Source: an uncultured Anaerolineae bacterium
GTDB taxonomy: Bacteria > Chloroflexota > Anaerolineae > J036 > Brachytrichaceae
Assembly (NCBI GenBank): GCA_938034415.1
Contig: CALHLE010000019.1
Coordinates: forward strand, 1-64,000
Direction of reading: 5' to 3'
DNA: 64,000 bases
A program made the translations under genes and the position numbers. Positions 7,382 through 16,015 of the stretch are shown piece by piece (the stretch's first letter is position 1; each line of letters opens with the position of its first letter). The notes beneath the pieces were generated by a model, which was given only the letters and a program-made list of their open reading frames with translations, had not been told where the DNA came from and made no database searches.

Positions 7382-8773
7382 TCACAGCACGATTACCGGC
7401 TGCGCTTGAAGCGCCGTGCCCGTCAGATCGTATTCCAGTGCGCCCGTGATCTGGACGGGCGCCATCTCGCCTACGGGCAACATGCCTTCGATGATCACCA
7501 GCCCATCCACCTCCGGCGCATCGCGGTAGGTGCGACCGACGCTGATCGCTTGTTCCGGATCGTTGCCTTCGATCAGCGCAGTGAGCGTTGTGCCGACGAA
7601 GCGCTGGTTTTTGACCAACGAGATCTGCTGCTGCCGACGCATCAGCGCATCGCGGCGCGCCTCGGCCACGTCGGCAGGCACTTGGTTGGGCATCCGACCG
7701 CTGGGGGTGTTGGCTTCGAACGAATAGGTGAAAACGCCGACGCGGTCAAACTGCATCTCCTCCACAAACCGGATGAGCGCGTCGAACTCGGCGTCGGTCT
7801 CGCCAGGGAAACCGACGATGAAGGTGGTGCGCACGGCCAAATCGGGAATAGCGGCGCGCATCTTGCCGATCGTCCGATACACCCACTCGATATTGCTGGG
7901 CCGACGCATCCGGCGCAGCGTGTCGGGATGCGCATGCTGCAGCGGCATATCCAAGTACTTCACCACTTTGTCGTTCGTGGCCATCACCTCGATGAGGCGA
8001 TCGGTGACGGCGCCGGGGTAAGCGTACATCAGCCGCACCCAGTCGAGCTGCGGCGCAGCGCGGGTGATGTCGGTGATCAGGTGCGCCAGGCCGTCGCGCA
8101 GGCCAATGTCGTTGCCGTAATCGGTCAGGTCTTGCGCGATCAGGATCAGCTCGCGCACGCCGCGCTGCGCCAGACGACGGGCCTCATCTACGATCAGCGC
8201 CGGCGGGCGGGACTTCAGCGTGCCTTTGATCGTCGGGATGGTGCAGAAAGCGCAGGGCCGGCGACAACCGTCGGCGATTTTGAGATATGCGCTCGCGCCT
8301 TGCCGGGCCGCGCGAAGCGCGCCGCGCTCGTCGTCGCCGACGGTCGTCGCTTCGTCCGGCAGGTGGAACAACGGCTCCGGTCGGGCGCGCTCGCGCAGGC
8401 GTTCGATGAACGCGACGATGTCCATCCAGCGGCGCGTGCCGATCACGCCGTCCAGCCCCGGCACGGTTTCGGCCAACTTGGCCCCCCACAACTGCGCCAG
8501 ACAACCGGCGGCAATCAGCAGTTGGCCGCGCCGCTTGCGCGCGGCGAGTTCGCGCAAGTGGCGAACCGACTCTTCGCGCGCGGGGCCGATGAAGCCGCAG
8601 GTGTTGACGATCAGCACATCTGCCCGGCGCGCGTCTTCGACGCCGCGGTAGCCGGACGCATCGAGCAATTGGGCGATGCTGTCCGAGTCCACGGTGTTCT
8701 TGGCGCAGCCGAGCGACAGCAGGTAGTACGACTTCTTCACGTTGCGGATGGCTATGGGACGCCTGCGCTCCAC
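7382..8773 (-). CDS. rimO: Ribosomal protein S12 methylthiotransferase
   Basis: Radical-SAM enzyme that adds a methylthio group to an Asp of ribosomal protein S12. The N-terminal UPF0004 domain has three Cys (LGCAKNTVDS, NTCGF, AAGCLAQ), the radical-SAM cluster motif is CRRPCAFC, and the C-terminal TRAM domain carries the RDAPEVDG sequence that marks RimO rather than MiaB. Length (about 460) is typical. The listed GTG start overlaps the upstream gene by 22 bases; a second GTG eleven codons later (8740) begins at VKKSYYLLSLGC and is equally possible. It is translated behind the RodZ-like gene, so the two probably share a transcript. Confidence 0.93.
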   Translation of the reverse strand: MERRRPIAIRNVKKSYYLLSLGCAKNTVDSDSIAQLLDASGYRGVEDARRADVLIVNTCGFIGPAREESVRHLRELAARKRRGQLLIAAGCLAQLWGAKLAETVPGLDGVIGTRRWMDIVAFIERLRERARPEPLFHLPDEATTVGDDERGALRAARQGASAYLKIADGCRRPCAFCTIPTIKGTLKSRPPALIVDEARRLAQRGVRELILIAQDLTDYGNDIGLRDGLAHLITDITRAAPQLDWVRLMYAYPGAVTDRLIEVMATNDKVVKYLDMPLQHAHPDTLRRMRRPSNIEWVYRTIGKMRAAIPDLAVRTTFIVGFPGETDAEFDALIRFVEEMQFDRVGVFTYSFEANTPSGRMPNQVPADVAEARRDALMRRQQQISLVKNQRFVGTTLTALIEGNDPEQAISVGRTYRDAPEVDGLVIIEGMLPVGEMAPVQITGALEYDLTGTALQAQPVIVL

Positions 8774-9861
8774 GTCTTGACCACCGTCTCGTTGCGCGCG
8801 CCGAGGGGGCCAAGGCGAACATTGTTGAGGATAATGTCGAACGCGCCGGCGTTGCCGGTCTCGACCTGGATATTTTGATTGGCGTTGAAAGGAATGCCGG
8901 GACCGATGGGCGGGATGCCCTCGAACACGACACTGCCATCCACCTTTACGCGCACCCAGGCGCGCTCGCGCGCGTCGAGGGCGAGCTGTAAGCCGCCGCC
9001 AGGAGCGGGTTGCGCCGGCGCGATCGGTTCGGCCGCTTCGTTGGCCGCCGGCGCAGGTTGATCGGCAGCCGCCGGCAGGCGCGTCGGCTGTGGCGCGAAG
9101 ATCGTCACCTGCGGCACAAACGCCGGCTCATCGGACGGCGCTGCTTGTGTTTGGGACGGGAGGATTGCGTTGATCCATTCTCCCGCCGCCGGCGCGACGA
9201 TGAGGACGAAGAAGACCAGGACGCCGGCTACGGCAAGCGCGCCCAGCCCGTAGGGCAAGTAGCGCTCGACCCACGAAGGCCGAGGCATGGCGCTAAACAG
9301 CGGCTTCGGCCCGCGCGCGCTTATCTTGTTCGGGTCATACGCGGCAAACGGCCCGCGGATGTCCTTCAGGCGGAAGGAAGAACCACTGGCGCGAAGCGGA
9401 CGGGCAACGGTCATAACTACAGCCCTGCCTGTAGTGCCGTCACGGCGCACAACGGCCTGCTGCAACGAAGCCTGAACGCCCTCCGTCAGCGCGCTCTCGG
9501 ATGCGGCATCGGCGCGCGCTGCGTCGGCCGCGCGTGGTTCAGGCAGCGCGACTTGCGTGAATCGGGATACCGGTTTATGCCGAACCGGCGGGGGCGGCGC
9601 AGGGTCGCGCAACATGAGCACCGGCACGCCCACTTCCTCCTCGAAGAGCTTGAGCGCGGCCTCGGGGTCGAGGCCGAGATAGCGCGCGTAGTTCTTGACA
9701 AAGCCTCGCCCTGGCGGGCCATCGGGAAGCTGTGCAAAATCGCCCGTTTCGATCGCCTCCAAATACTTGCGCCGGATTTTGGTGACGTATTCGGCTTCGT
9801 CGAGGGTGATCCCACGGGCAGTGCGCGCATCATGCATGCGCCGAGCCAACTCAGACGGCAT
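8752..9861 (-). CDS. RodZ-like helix-turn-helix membrane protein
   Basis: 369 residues. Residues ~3-70 form an HTH_25-type domain (ARTARGITLDEAEYVTKI, YARYLGLDPE), followed by a variable Pro/Ala linker, one transmembrane helix at ~203-224 (YGLGALAVAGVLVFF), a disordered Pro-rich stretch and a C-terminal DUF4115-like beta domain (LALDARERAWVRVKVDG). This is the RodZ layout: cytoplasmic DNA-binding-like domain contacting MreB, periplasmic tail. No mre genes are in view, so a link to cell shape is inferred. ATG at 9861 is preferred over an in-frame TTG two codons upstream because TAGAAT lies seven bases before the ATG. Confidence 0.8.
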   Translation of the reverse strand: MPSELARRMHDARTARGITLDEAEYVTKIRRKYLEAIETGDFAQLPDGPPGRGFVKNYARYLGLDPEAALKLFEEEVGVPVLMLRDPAPPPPVRHKPVSRFTQVALPEPRAADAARADAASESALTEGVQASLQQAVVRRDGTTGRAVVMTVARPLRASGSSFRLKDIRGPFAAYDPNKISARGPKPLFSAMPRPSWVERYLPYGLGALAVAGVLVFFVLIVAPAAGEWINAILPSQTQAAPSDEPAFVPQVTIFAPQPTRLPAAADQPAPAANEAAEPIAPAQPAPGGGLQLALDARERAWVRVKVDGSVVFEGIPPIGPGIPFNANQNIQVETGNAGAFDIILNNVRLGPLGARNETVVKTWSAGVP

Positions 9862-9868
9862 TTGCAAG

Positions 9869-9874
9869 ATTCTA
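9869..9874 (-). promoter_or_regulatory. -10 element TAGAAT, leaderless start of the RodZ-like gene
   Basis: On the minus strand TAGAAT ends seven bases before the ATG at 9861; no Shine-Dalgarno. The sequence TAGAATCTTGCAAATG is almost the same as that at the DUF3090 gene (31230-31214). Confidence 0.45.
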
Positions 9875-10184
9875 ACATGCCCCTTTTCACAACGGCTTTA
9901 GGCTTTGGCGCATTTTGCCCTTGCAGGCGCGCATGCAAACCAGGACGTTTGTGATAGACTGAGCGACCAACGCTAGGCTATGCGTCGGCACCCCTCTCTG
10001 TCGAGGACCGTCCGACGCGCGCCAGATTGCGCGATTCTTCTACGAGGAGGTGGAACTAGCCCAGTCCTGACATCCCGTTGTTCCGCGCCTATTTCGCATT
10101 ATGCGTTTCATCGAAGCCGCAGTGGCTCTGCATCATCTGCAAAAGTTGAGTTTCTGTGACCAAACCAAGAGGAGAAAGTTACGA
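9875..10184. other. Intergenic region upstream of the sugar-type binding protein
   Basis: About 310 bases between divergent genes. Seen: a GCGTCGG...CCGACGC inverted repeat near 9980-10018 and a clear Shine-Dalgarno (AAGAGGAGAAAG) just before 10185. No promoter stood out and no coding sequence is supported; an upstream in-frame ATG at 10101 exists but gives a non-signal N-terminus. Confidence 0.5.
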
Positions 10185-11651
10185 ATGTCCAATCAACCCT
10201 TGATTCCTAAGAGAATCGCTGCATTGCTGGCGACTTTCGCCGCGCTATCTCTGCTGGCCGCCGCGTGCGCGCCCGCAGCCCCGGCTGCTCCCGCCGCACC
10301 CGCCGAACAGCCTGCCGCGCCGGCGCAACCGGCCGCCCCCGCCGAACAGCCCGCTGCGCCGACCAGCGAGGTCAAGGATTTCATCACCTGGTATCAGTAC
10401 GACGAGAAGAACGAAGACCCCAAGTCCGATGAGCGCGTGGGCAACGAATACCTGCGCAAGACCATCCCGCTATTCAACGAGGCCTTCAAGGGCAAGTGGC
10501 GCTGGGTCAACCAACCGCAACCGTTCGACAAGATGGCCACCAGCCTGGTTGCCGCAGTGCAGGCCGGCGGCGAAGTGCCCGACCTGATGCAGGCCAGCGA
10601 TGCCTCCATCATCCCGTTTATCAAGAACGGCACGGTGCAAGACCTCACCGACTGGATCAAAGCACAGCCGTGGTTTGCCGATCTCGACCCTTCGGCGGTG
10701 GCGGCTTGCACAGGACCCGACGGTCGGATCTACTGCGTGCCGGTGGCGATGACTCCCCAGATCGTGTTTGCCTGGAAGGATTACTTCCCTGATGGTTATC
10801 CCAAGACGCCGGAGGAGTTCAAGCAAGCGGCCGAGGCGTTGAAGGCCAAGGGCGTTGCGGCGATCACCTATTTCGGCTCGACGGCGTTCGATGGCGAGGG
10901 CACCCCGCGCTTCACCAACACGTTGATCAAGTCGTTCGGCGGCACCTTCGACGACGGTCAGGGCAACATGAAGCTCAACACGCCCGAGAACGTGGCAGCC
11001 ATCGAGTTCTTGCGCGAGATCATCGCAGCCGGCTACGTGCATCCGCGCACGTGGGACGGCACCACCACCCCATTTATCGAGGAAGAGCCGATGAAGACGG
11101 CCGAGGCCGCCTCGTTCCCAACCGGCATCTTCGGCTACCGCTACGTAAATCCGCTGAAGGCGCCGAGCGGCAAGGAATACAACAAAGGCAACGAGGAGGA
11201 CATGCTGGACGCCATTACGGCCGGGGATGTCATCATCGCCCCGTTCTTCGCGCCTGCGGGCAAAAAGCCCGGCTGCGGCACAGGCGTGACGGGATTCGTC
11301 ATCCCGACCGGCGCGAAGAACGTGGAAGCCGCCTATGACTACATCAATTGGGTGATGAGCAAGGAGCAGAACCCAGACTGGGTGCTTGGTCCGGGCGGTG
11401 GCTTCCCCGCGCTGCGCTCGATGTTGCCGGAGATCGAGGCGCGCGCGCCGGTCGCCAAGGCTTTCTACGAACAGGCTGCGGCGGCCGTGGCAGCCAGCGA
11501 ATGCCGGCCGTGGTATGGCACGCTCGAGCGCCGCGATGAGGCCAAGAAGATCATCCAGAGCGTGGTCTACAAGCTGACCAAGGAAGACCCGACGGCCGAC
11601 ATCGCCGCGACGCTGAAGGCGGCCGAAGAGGAATACAACAAGGGCAACTAG
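10185..11651 (+). CDS. ABC importer binding lipoprotein, carbohydrate type
   Basis: Extracellular solute-binding protein (family 1, MalE/UgpB-like fold) of 488 residues. The N-terminus has a lipoprotein signal with Cys28 in LLAAAC, then a PAAPAAPAEQ-rich tether and the binding domain (FNEAFKGKWRWV, VAAVQAGGEVPDLM, YINWVMSKEQNP). It should be anchored outside the membrane and deliver substrate, probably a sugar or oligosaccharide, to the two permeases downstream. The ATG at 10185 is chosen over an upstream ATG because of the AGGAG ribosome site and the signal peptide. Substrate cannot be read from sequence. A strong hairpin follows the gene. Confidence 0.9.
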   Translation: MSNQPLIPKRIAALLATFAALSLLAAACAPAAPAAPAAPAEQPAAPAQPAAPAEQPAAPTSEVKDFITWYQYDEKNEDPKSDERVGNEYLRKTIPLFNEAFKGKWRWVNQPQPFDKMATSLVAAVQAGGEVPDLMQASDASIIPFIKNGTVQDLTDWIKAQPWFADLDPSAVAACTGPDGRIYCVPVAMTPQIVFAWKDYFPDGYPKTPEEFKQAAEALKAKGVAAITYFGSTAFDGEGTPRFTNTLIKSFGGTFDDGQGNMKLNTPENVAAIEFLREIIAAGYVHPRTWDGTTTPFIEEEPMKTAEAASFPTGIFGYRYVNPLKAPSGKEYNKGNEEDMLDAITAGDVIIAPFFAPAGKKPGCGTGVTGFVIPTGAKNVEAAYDYINWVMSKEQNPDWVLGPGGGFPALRSMLPEIEARAPVAKAFYEQAAAAVAASECRPWYGTLERRDEAKKIIQSVVYKLTKEDPTADIAATLKAAEEEYNKGN

Positions 11652-11671
11652 CCCTTCGCTCTTCTGAATCT

Positions 11672-11715
11672 CTGGTGCGCAGGAGACACGGCACGGACTT
11701 GCCCCTGCGCACCAG
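11672..11715 (+). other. Intercistronic hairpin between binding-protein and permease genes
   Basis: CTGGTGCGCAGG pairs perfectly with CCTGCGCACCAG (12 bp) across a 20-base loop. No T-run. Expected to slow 3' decay or partly terminate, giving more binding protein than permease. Confidence 0.5.
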
Positions 11716-11727
11716 CTCATCCATACA

Positions 11728-12705
11728 ATGGCAACACAGGCGCAGGCCGCGAACACAACGACCCGCACCACAAGCAGGCGAATCCGACAAGGGAGTTTCT
11801 TCAACCAGACGCTTCCCTTCTGGCTGCTGCTGCCGACGCTGCTCATCATCGCGGCTATCCAGTTCTATCCTGGCTTCTATTCCATCTGGCTGAGCTTTCA
11901 GGAGCGCCAGGGGGCGGTCTGGAATTTCGTCGGTCTGCGCAATTTCGAGCGCATGTTCGGCAGCGCTGCGTTCCGCGAGAGCGTCGGCCACACAGCGGTG
12001 TTCCTCATCGGCTACATCGTGGTGACCATGGCCGCGTCGCTGATCATCGCGCTGTTGCTCAATCGCAAGCTCAAGCTGGGGGGCGTTTACATCTCGCTGA
12101 TCTTCATTCCATGGGTGATCGCCGACGTGATTGCCGGCCTAGTATTTGGCTTGCTCGTCGTGCCCGATTACGGCCTGCTCTCGCCGATTCTGTCGAACCC
12201 GACCCTGTTCCCGCCGAACGGCCTGTCCATACCGTCCGACCCTGCGCCGCGGCCGTGGATCCAGGGCTTCCCCTTCCCGCCGGCGCCGGCCATGTACTAC
12301 CTGATCCTGGCCACATCGTGGCGCGCGCTGCCGTTTGTCACGCTGCTGATCCTGGCCGCACTTAAAACCGTGCCGCAGGAGATCGTCGAGAGCGCGCGAA
12401 TGGACGGCGCATCGGGCGCGCAGGTGCTGCGCTTCATCACACTGCCGCTCATCTTGCCCACGCTGGTCGTCGCGCTGTTCAACCTGATGCTGGGCGGCAT
12501 GAACGGCATCGGCCTGGTGTTCACCCTCACCCGCGGCGGACCCGGCACAGCGACCGAGGTGCTCAGCTTCCTGCTCTATACCATCGGTTTCGGCCGGCTT
12601 GAGTTTGGCCGCGCGGCTGCCCTGTCGGTGTTCATCGCCGCGATCAACCTAGCGTTAATCATGCTTACGCTGCGTGTCTCGCGCACCGAGGAGCGCGTCG
12701 CCTGA
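11728..12705 (+). CDS. ABC importer permease, MalF/UgpA type
   Basis: 325 residues with about six membrane helices (first at FWLLLPTLLIIAAIQFY). The cytoplasmic EAA loop is present near residues 215-240 (VESARMDGASGAQVLRFITLP), which docks on the ATPase. Forms the membrane channel with the next gene product. Its TGA overlaps the following ATG by one base (TGATG), so translation is coupled. The operon lacks an ATPase gene; a shared MsmK/UgpC-type ATPase elsewhere is likely, as is common for this class. Confidence 0.92.
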   Translation: MATQAQAANTTTRTTSRRIRQGSFFNQTLPFWLLLPTLLIIAAIQFYPGFYSIWLSFQERQGAVWNFVGLRNFERMFGSAAFRESVGHTAVFLIGYIVVTMAASLIIALLLNRKLKLGGVYISLIFIPWVIADVIAGLVFGLLVVPDYGLLSPILSNPTLFPPNGLSIPSDPAPRPWIQGFPFPPAPAMYYLILATSWRALPFVTLLILAALKTVPQEIVESARMDGASGAQVLRFITLPLILPTLVVALFNLMLGGMNGIGLVFTLTRGGPGTATEVLSFLLYTIGFGRLEFGRAAALSVFIAAINLALIMLTLRVSRTEERVA

Positions 12706-13661
12706 TGCAAGCCAGCCTCCCTTCATCCCAAGGCTACGCGGCGCGCAAGCGGCTGCAGCCATGGCTGACCAACGGCGCGATGATCGTCATCATCGCATTG
12801 CTGATGCTGCCGATCGCGCTCACGCTCAGCACGTCGTTCAAGCGCGAGCGCGACGTGCTGCGTAAACCGCCGGTGCTCGTCCCCTGCGACGGGCCAGATG
12901 GCCGTTTTAGCCTGTCGGAATGCCGTTTCGACATTGAAGGCTACGAGCGGGTGATCGCGCCGCGCTCCAATCCCAATTCGCTCCTGGGCTTCAGCCTGAC
13001 CGGCCGCATGTTCAGCACCTACGTGCCGAACACTCTGCTCTACGCTTTCGCCTCCTCCGCGTTGGTGTTTGTGTTCTCCGGCCTGGCCGGCTACGCCTTC
13101 TCGCGCTACCGTTTCTGCGGCCGACGCGCGCTGATGGTCGCCATCCTCGCCATCACCGGCATTCCATTGCTGACGAACCTGCTGGCCTTGTATCAGATGG
13201 CGGTGGATTTGCGCAAGGCCGGCATCCCCGGCTACGACGAGCGCATGTTCATCATCGCGGTCTACGTCGGCTTCCAGTTGCCCTTCAGCGTGTGGATCGT
13301 CAAGGGCTTCTTCGACACCATCCCGCGCGAGCTGGAAGAAGCAGCATTCATTGACGGCTGCACGCCGATCGGCGCGCTATGGCGCATCGTCGTGCCGTTG
13401 GCCATGCCCGGCCTGCTGGCGGCCTTCTTGCTATGCTTTGTCAACGTATGGAACGAGTTCATCGCCGGCTATTTGCTGATTACCAAGCGCGACCTGCGCA
13501 CGGTGATGTTCGGCATGTACGACTTCCTCAGCCAGAACATCATCAATTACCAGGTGGTGGCTGCGGCCTGCGTGCTGATTGCCGCGCCGGTGGTGATCCT
13601 CTTCTTGTTCACGCGCAAGACGTTCTTCCAGGCGCTGACCGAGGGCGCCATCAAAGGCTGA
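12705..13661 (+). CDS. ABC importer permease, MalG/UgpE type
   Basis: 318 residues, about six membrane helices, with the EAA loop ELEEAAFIDGCTPIGALWRIVVPL. A long extracytoplasmic stretch (~50-95) follows the first helix and contains Cys pairs (PCDGPDGRFSLSECRF), perhaps a disulfide. Partner of the preceding permease. The start codon overlaps the previous stop. The operon seems to end here; the next gene, fmt, is 121 bases away. Confidence 0.92.
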   Translation: MQASLPSSQGYAARKRLQPWLTNGAMIVIIALLMLPIALTLSTSFKRERDVLRKPPVLVPCDGPDGRFSLSECRFDIEGYERVIAPRSNPNSLLGFSLTGRMFSTYVPNTLLYAFASSALVFVFSGLAGYAFSRYRFCGRRALMVAILAITGIPLLTNLLALYQMAVDLRKAGIPGYDERMFIIAVYVGFQLPFSVWIVKGFFDTIPRELEEAAFIDGCTPIGALWRIVVPLAMPGLLAAFLLCFVNVWNEFIAGYLLITKRDLRTVMFGMYDFLSQNIINYQVVAAACVLIAAPVVILFLFTRKTFFQALTEGAIKG

Positions 13662-13782
13662 AGCGTTGCGCGACGCGACAGACCTTAAATTGGCTTTGGG
13701 GATAGGCGCCCCAGGATATGCCAGCCGCGCCGTAGGGGGCGCGCATAGGGTATGGTGAAATGGTGTGGTGAAATAGACGGCC

Positions 13783-14727
13783 ATGACCCGAATCATCTTC
13801 ATGGGCACGCCGGCTTTTGCCGTGCCGTCGCTGGCTGCCCTCATTGAGGCCCAATACGAGATCGCTGCCGTCGTCACCCAGCCGGATGCGCCCGCCGGCC
13901 GGGGCCGTCAACTCAAACCCTCGCCGGTCAAAGTGCTGGCTCAACAGCACGGGTTAAACATCCTTCAACCCGCCTCGCTCAAGCCTGTAGAAGTCGTCGA
14001 AACATTGCGCGCGCTCGAGCCAGACGTGATCGTCGTCGCGGCCTTCGGGCAAATTCTGCGCCAGGACGTGCTCGATCTGCCCAGGCATCACTGCCTGAAC
14101 GTGCATGCGTCGCTGCTGCCGCGTTGGCGCGGCGCATCGCCGGTCAGCGCTGCCATCGCCGCCGGCGACATCGTCACCGGCGTCACCATCATGCTGATGG
14201 AAGCCGGGCTGGACTCTGGGCCGATCCTCGCGCAGCGCGAAGAACCCATCCTCCCAACGGACACGACCGGCACACTCACCGAACGCCTGGCGCGGATTGG
14301 CGCGGCGCTGCTGATCGAGACGCTGCCGAAATGGCTGGCCGGCGCGATCACGCCCAAGAAACAAGACGAGTCGCTCGTCACACTGGCGGGTCGTCTCAAG
14401 AAGGAAGACGGCAAACTGGACTGGTCGCGCAGCGCAGCGGAGCTGGAACGACACGTGCGCGCGATGTCGCCCTGGCCCTCAGCGTTCACCACATGGCAGG
14501 GACGGCAGTTGAAGGTGTTGCGCGCCGAGCCGGCCGCTATCGAGCAGAAAAGCCAATTGCCAAACGGCACGGTGCTCACCGCGCGCGATCATGTTTACGT
14601 GCAGTGCGGCGATGGCGAGATGCTGCGCTTGCTCGAGGTGCAGCTCGAAGGCAAACGCGCAATGGAGGCTGGGGAATTCGCGCGTGGCCATCCGCATTTG
14701 GCCGGCAACATACTCGGCGAGCGATAG
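13783..14727 (+). CDS. fmt: Methionyl-tRNA formyltransferase
   Basis: Formylates Met-tRNAfMet for translation initiation, using 10-formyl-tetrahydrofolate. 314 residues, normal length. N-terminal Rossmann-type domain starts IIFMGTPAFAVPSL, has the SLLPRWRG folate-binding signature near residue 112 with catalytic Asn and His nearby (CLNVHASLLP), and the C-terminal OB-like domain spans ~210-310. The usual partner def is not adjacent. No Shine-Dalgarno is obvious; GGTGAAAT is repeated just upstream of the start. Confidence 0.95.
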   Translation: MTRIIFMGTPAFAVPSLAALIEAQYEIAAVVTQPDAPAGRGRQLKPSPVKVLAQQHGLNILQPASLKPVEVVETLRALEPDVIVVAAFGQILRQDVLDLPRHHCLNVHASLLPRWRGASPVSAAIAAGDIVTGVTIMLMEAGLDSGPILAQREEPILPTDTTGTLTERLARIGAALLIETLPKWLAGAITPKKQDESLVTLAGRLKKEDGKLDWSRSAAELERHVRAMSPWPSAFTTWQGRQLKVLRAEPAAIEQKSQLPNGTVLTARDHVYVQCGDGEMLRLLEVQLEGKRAMEAGEFARGHPHLAGNILGER

Positions 14728-14941
14728 CAGCAAACCGACTCCTCCCCACGCTCTGCGTGACACAGTTGCCGGCGCATGATCCCTCTTGCTTGTAGTGAAC
14801 GCGCGTAACTGAAACAGCATCTGCCGGCGTCCAAAATCTCAACGCGCGATTTAAGGCTTCGTTAAGCTTTGCGGTATATTAGGCTACAAGCTTGCTTGGG
14901 AAGTGAATATCGGGTTGCGATTGCGCAACAAAAGGAGCATC

Positions 14942-15667
14942 TTGAGTGAAATCCTGATCCTTAACACCCAAGCCGAGTATGTCGAACAGTGCGCCGCCTT
15001 GCAGCCGATATGCTATCCCACCTTGGCCAAAGAAGAACAGTTCACGGCGGAGCACTTTCTCAGCCATATTCGGCTGTTCCCCGAAGGCCAATTCATGGCG
15101 ATTGACCGCGAGACCGGTCGCGTCGTCGGCACCACCGCGGGCTTCCTCACCTGGTACGATCATATAGACCAGGAACACTTCCAGCATCACAAATTCATTG
15201 ACGCCATCGCCGGCGGATGGCTAACCAATCACAACCCACGCGGCAACTATTACTACGGCGTGGATATGTGTGTGCATCCGGACTATCGCGGGCGCGGGAT
15301 CGCGCGCAGGTTGCACGACGCGCGCAAAGCGCTGTGCCGACGGCTGAACCTAAAAGGTCAGGTTATCGGCGGCATGATCCCCGGCTTTGCCGACTACAAG
15401 CATGTGATGACGGCGCACGAGTATGTGCGCTATGTGCAAGCCGGATTGCTCTACGACAGCACGCTGACCACCCAACTGCGCAACGGCTTTGTGCTCCGCG
15501 GCATGTTGCAAAACTACCTGGATGACCCTCCGACCGACGGCTGGTCTACGCTGCTGGAATGGCGCAATCCCGACTATGTAGAACTCAGCCAGCCTGCGCC
15601 GCATATGCCACCAGGCGCATCGCAACCCCCATCAGCAGCCGATCACCTTCCCGGGGTTCATCCGTAA
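14942..15667 (+). CDS. GNAT-family N-acetyltransferase
   Basis: 241 residues from a TTG start chosen because AAGGAG lies five bases upstream; a GTG at 14903 in the same frame lacks such support. The acetyl-CoA motif A is VDMCVHPDYRGRGIARRLHDARK near residue 90-112, although split across a CoA-binding loop of the Q/R-x-x-G-x-G/A type (RGRGIA). The C-terminal half (GMIPGFADYKHVMTAHEYV) resembles GNAT proteins that are found fused or adjacent to nitrilase-type amidohydrolases, but no such gene is here. A TATATT hexamer at about 14874-14879 could be its -10 element. Substrate unknown. Confidence 0.82.
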   Translation: MSEILILNTQAEYVEQCAALQPICYPTLAKEEQFTAEHFLSHIRLFPEGQFMAIDRETGRVVGTTAGFLTWYDHIDQEHFQHHKFIDAIAGGWLTNHNPRGNYYYGVDMCVHPDYRGRGIARRLHDARKALCRRLNLKGQVIGGMIPGFADYKHVMTAHEYVRYVQAGLLYDSTLTTQLRNGFVLRGMLQNYLDDPPTDGWSTLLEWRNPDYVELSQPAPHMPPGASQPPSAADHLPGVHP

Positions 15668-15679
15668 TCGCAGCCCAGA

Positions 15680-15708
15680 TTCACAATTCCGCGCAAAGCC
15701 TGTAAAAT
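15680..15708 (+). promoter_or_regulatory. Promoter of the trpE T-box transcript
   Basis: TTCACA (15680-15685), 17-base spacer, TAAAAT (15703-15708). Predicted start near 15715, directly before the T-box leader. This is the best sigma-70-type promoter in the window. Confidence 0.7.
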
Positions 15709-15714
15709 TCCAAT

Positions 15715-15998
15715 CGTGAAAGGCAAAGAACGAGACAAGTAGCCCTTCGCAGAGGCGCACAGAGAGCAGCGCGAGTCGGTGAGAGTGCTGCGCGTGGAGC
15801 GAAGGTCGAATGGACTCGGGAGCCGCAAGCTGAACAGAGCGCCAGAACGCGCTCCCAGTAAGTGAGCCGGAGCCGCCACCGTTACAAGGCGGAGCGAATG
15901 ATGGTTCGCGCAAAAGGGGCGGCTAGATCGGCCGCCCGAAGCAGGGTGGCACCACGAGCAACGCCTCTCGTCCCTCAGGATGAGAGGCGTTTTTGTTT
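15715..15998 (+). promoter_or_regulatory. T-box riboswitch, tryptophan specifier
   Basis: Transcribed leader that senses uncharged tRNA-Trp. Stem I pairs CCTTCGC (15744-15750) with GCGAAGG (15800-15806); on its 3' side the loop GAATGGACT presents UGG (15811-15813), the Trp codon, followed by the usual A. The distal arm GCAGC/GCTGC holds AGAGAG and GGTGAGA elements. The T-box core GCAGGGTGGCACCACGAG is at 15941-15958; its UGGC bulge matches the G73-CCA end expected of bacterial tRNA-Trp. A terminator follows. Binding of uncharged tRNA should favour read-through into trpE. Confidence 0.92.
15961..15998 (+). terminator. T-box regulated intrinsic terminator
   Basis: ACGCCTCTCGTCC pairs with GGATGAGAGGCGT (13 bp, one G-U) around CTCA, followed by TTTTTGTTT. 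It lies 18 bases before the trpE ATG and is the OFF state of the riboswitch. Confidence 0.9.
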
Positions 15999-16015
15999 GC
16001 ATGGAGTTCTGACCG

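Noticed and set aside
7406-8878. 490-codon plus-strand frame opposite rimO
   Set aside because: High-GC shadow frame; rimO on the other strand has every expected motif.
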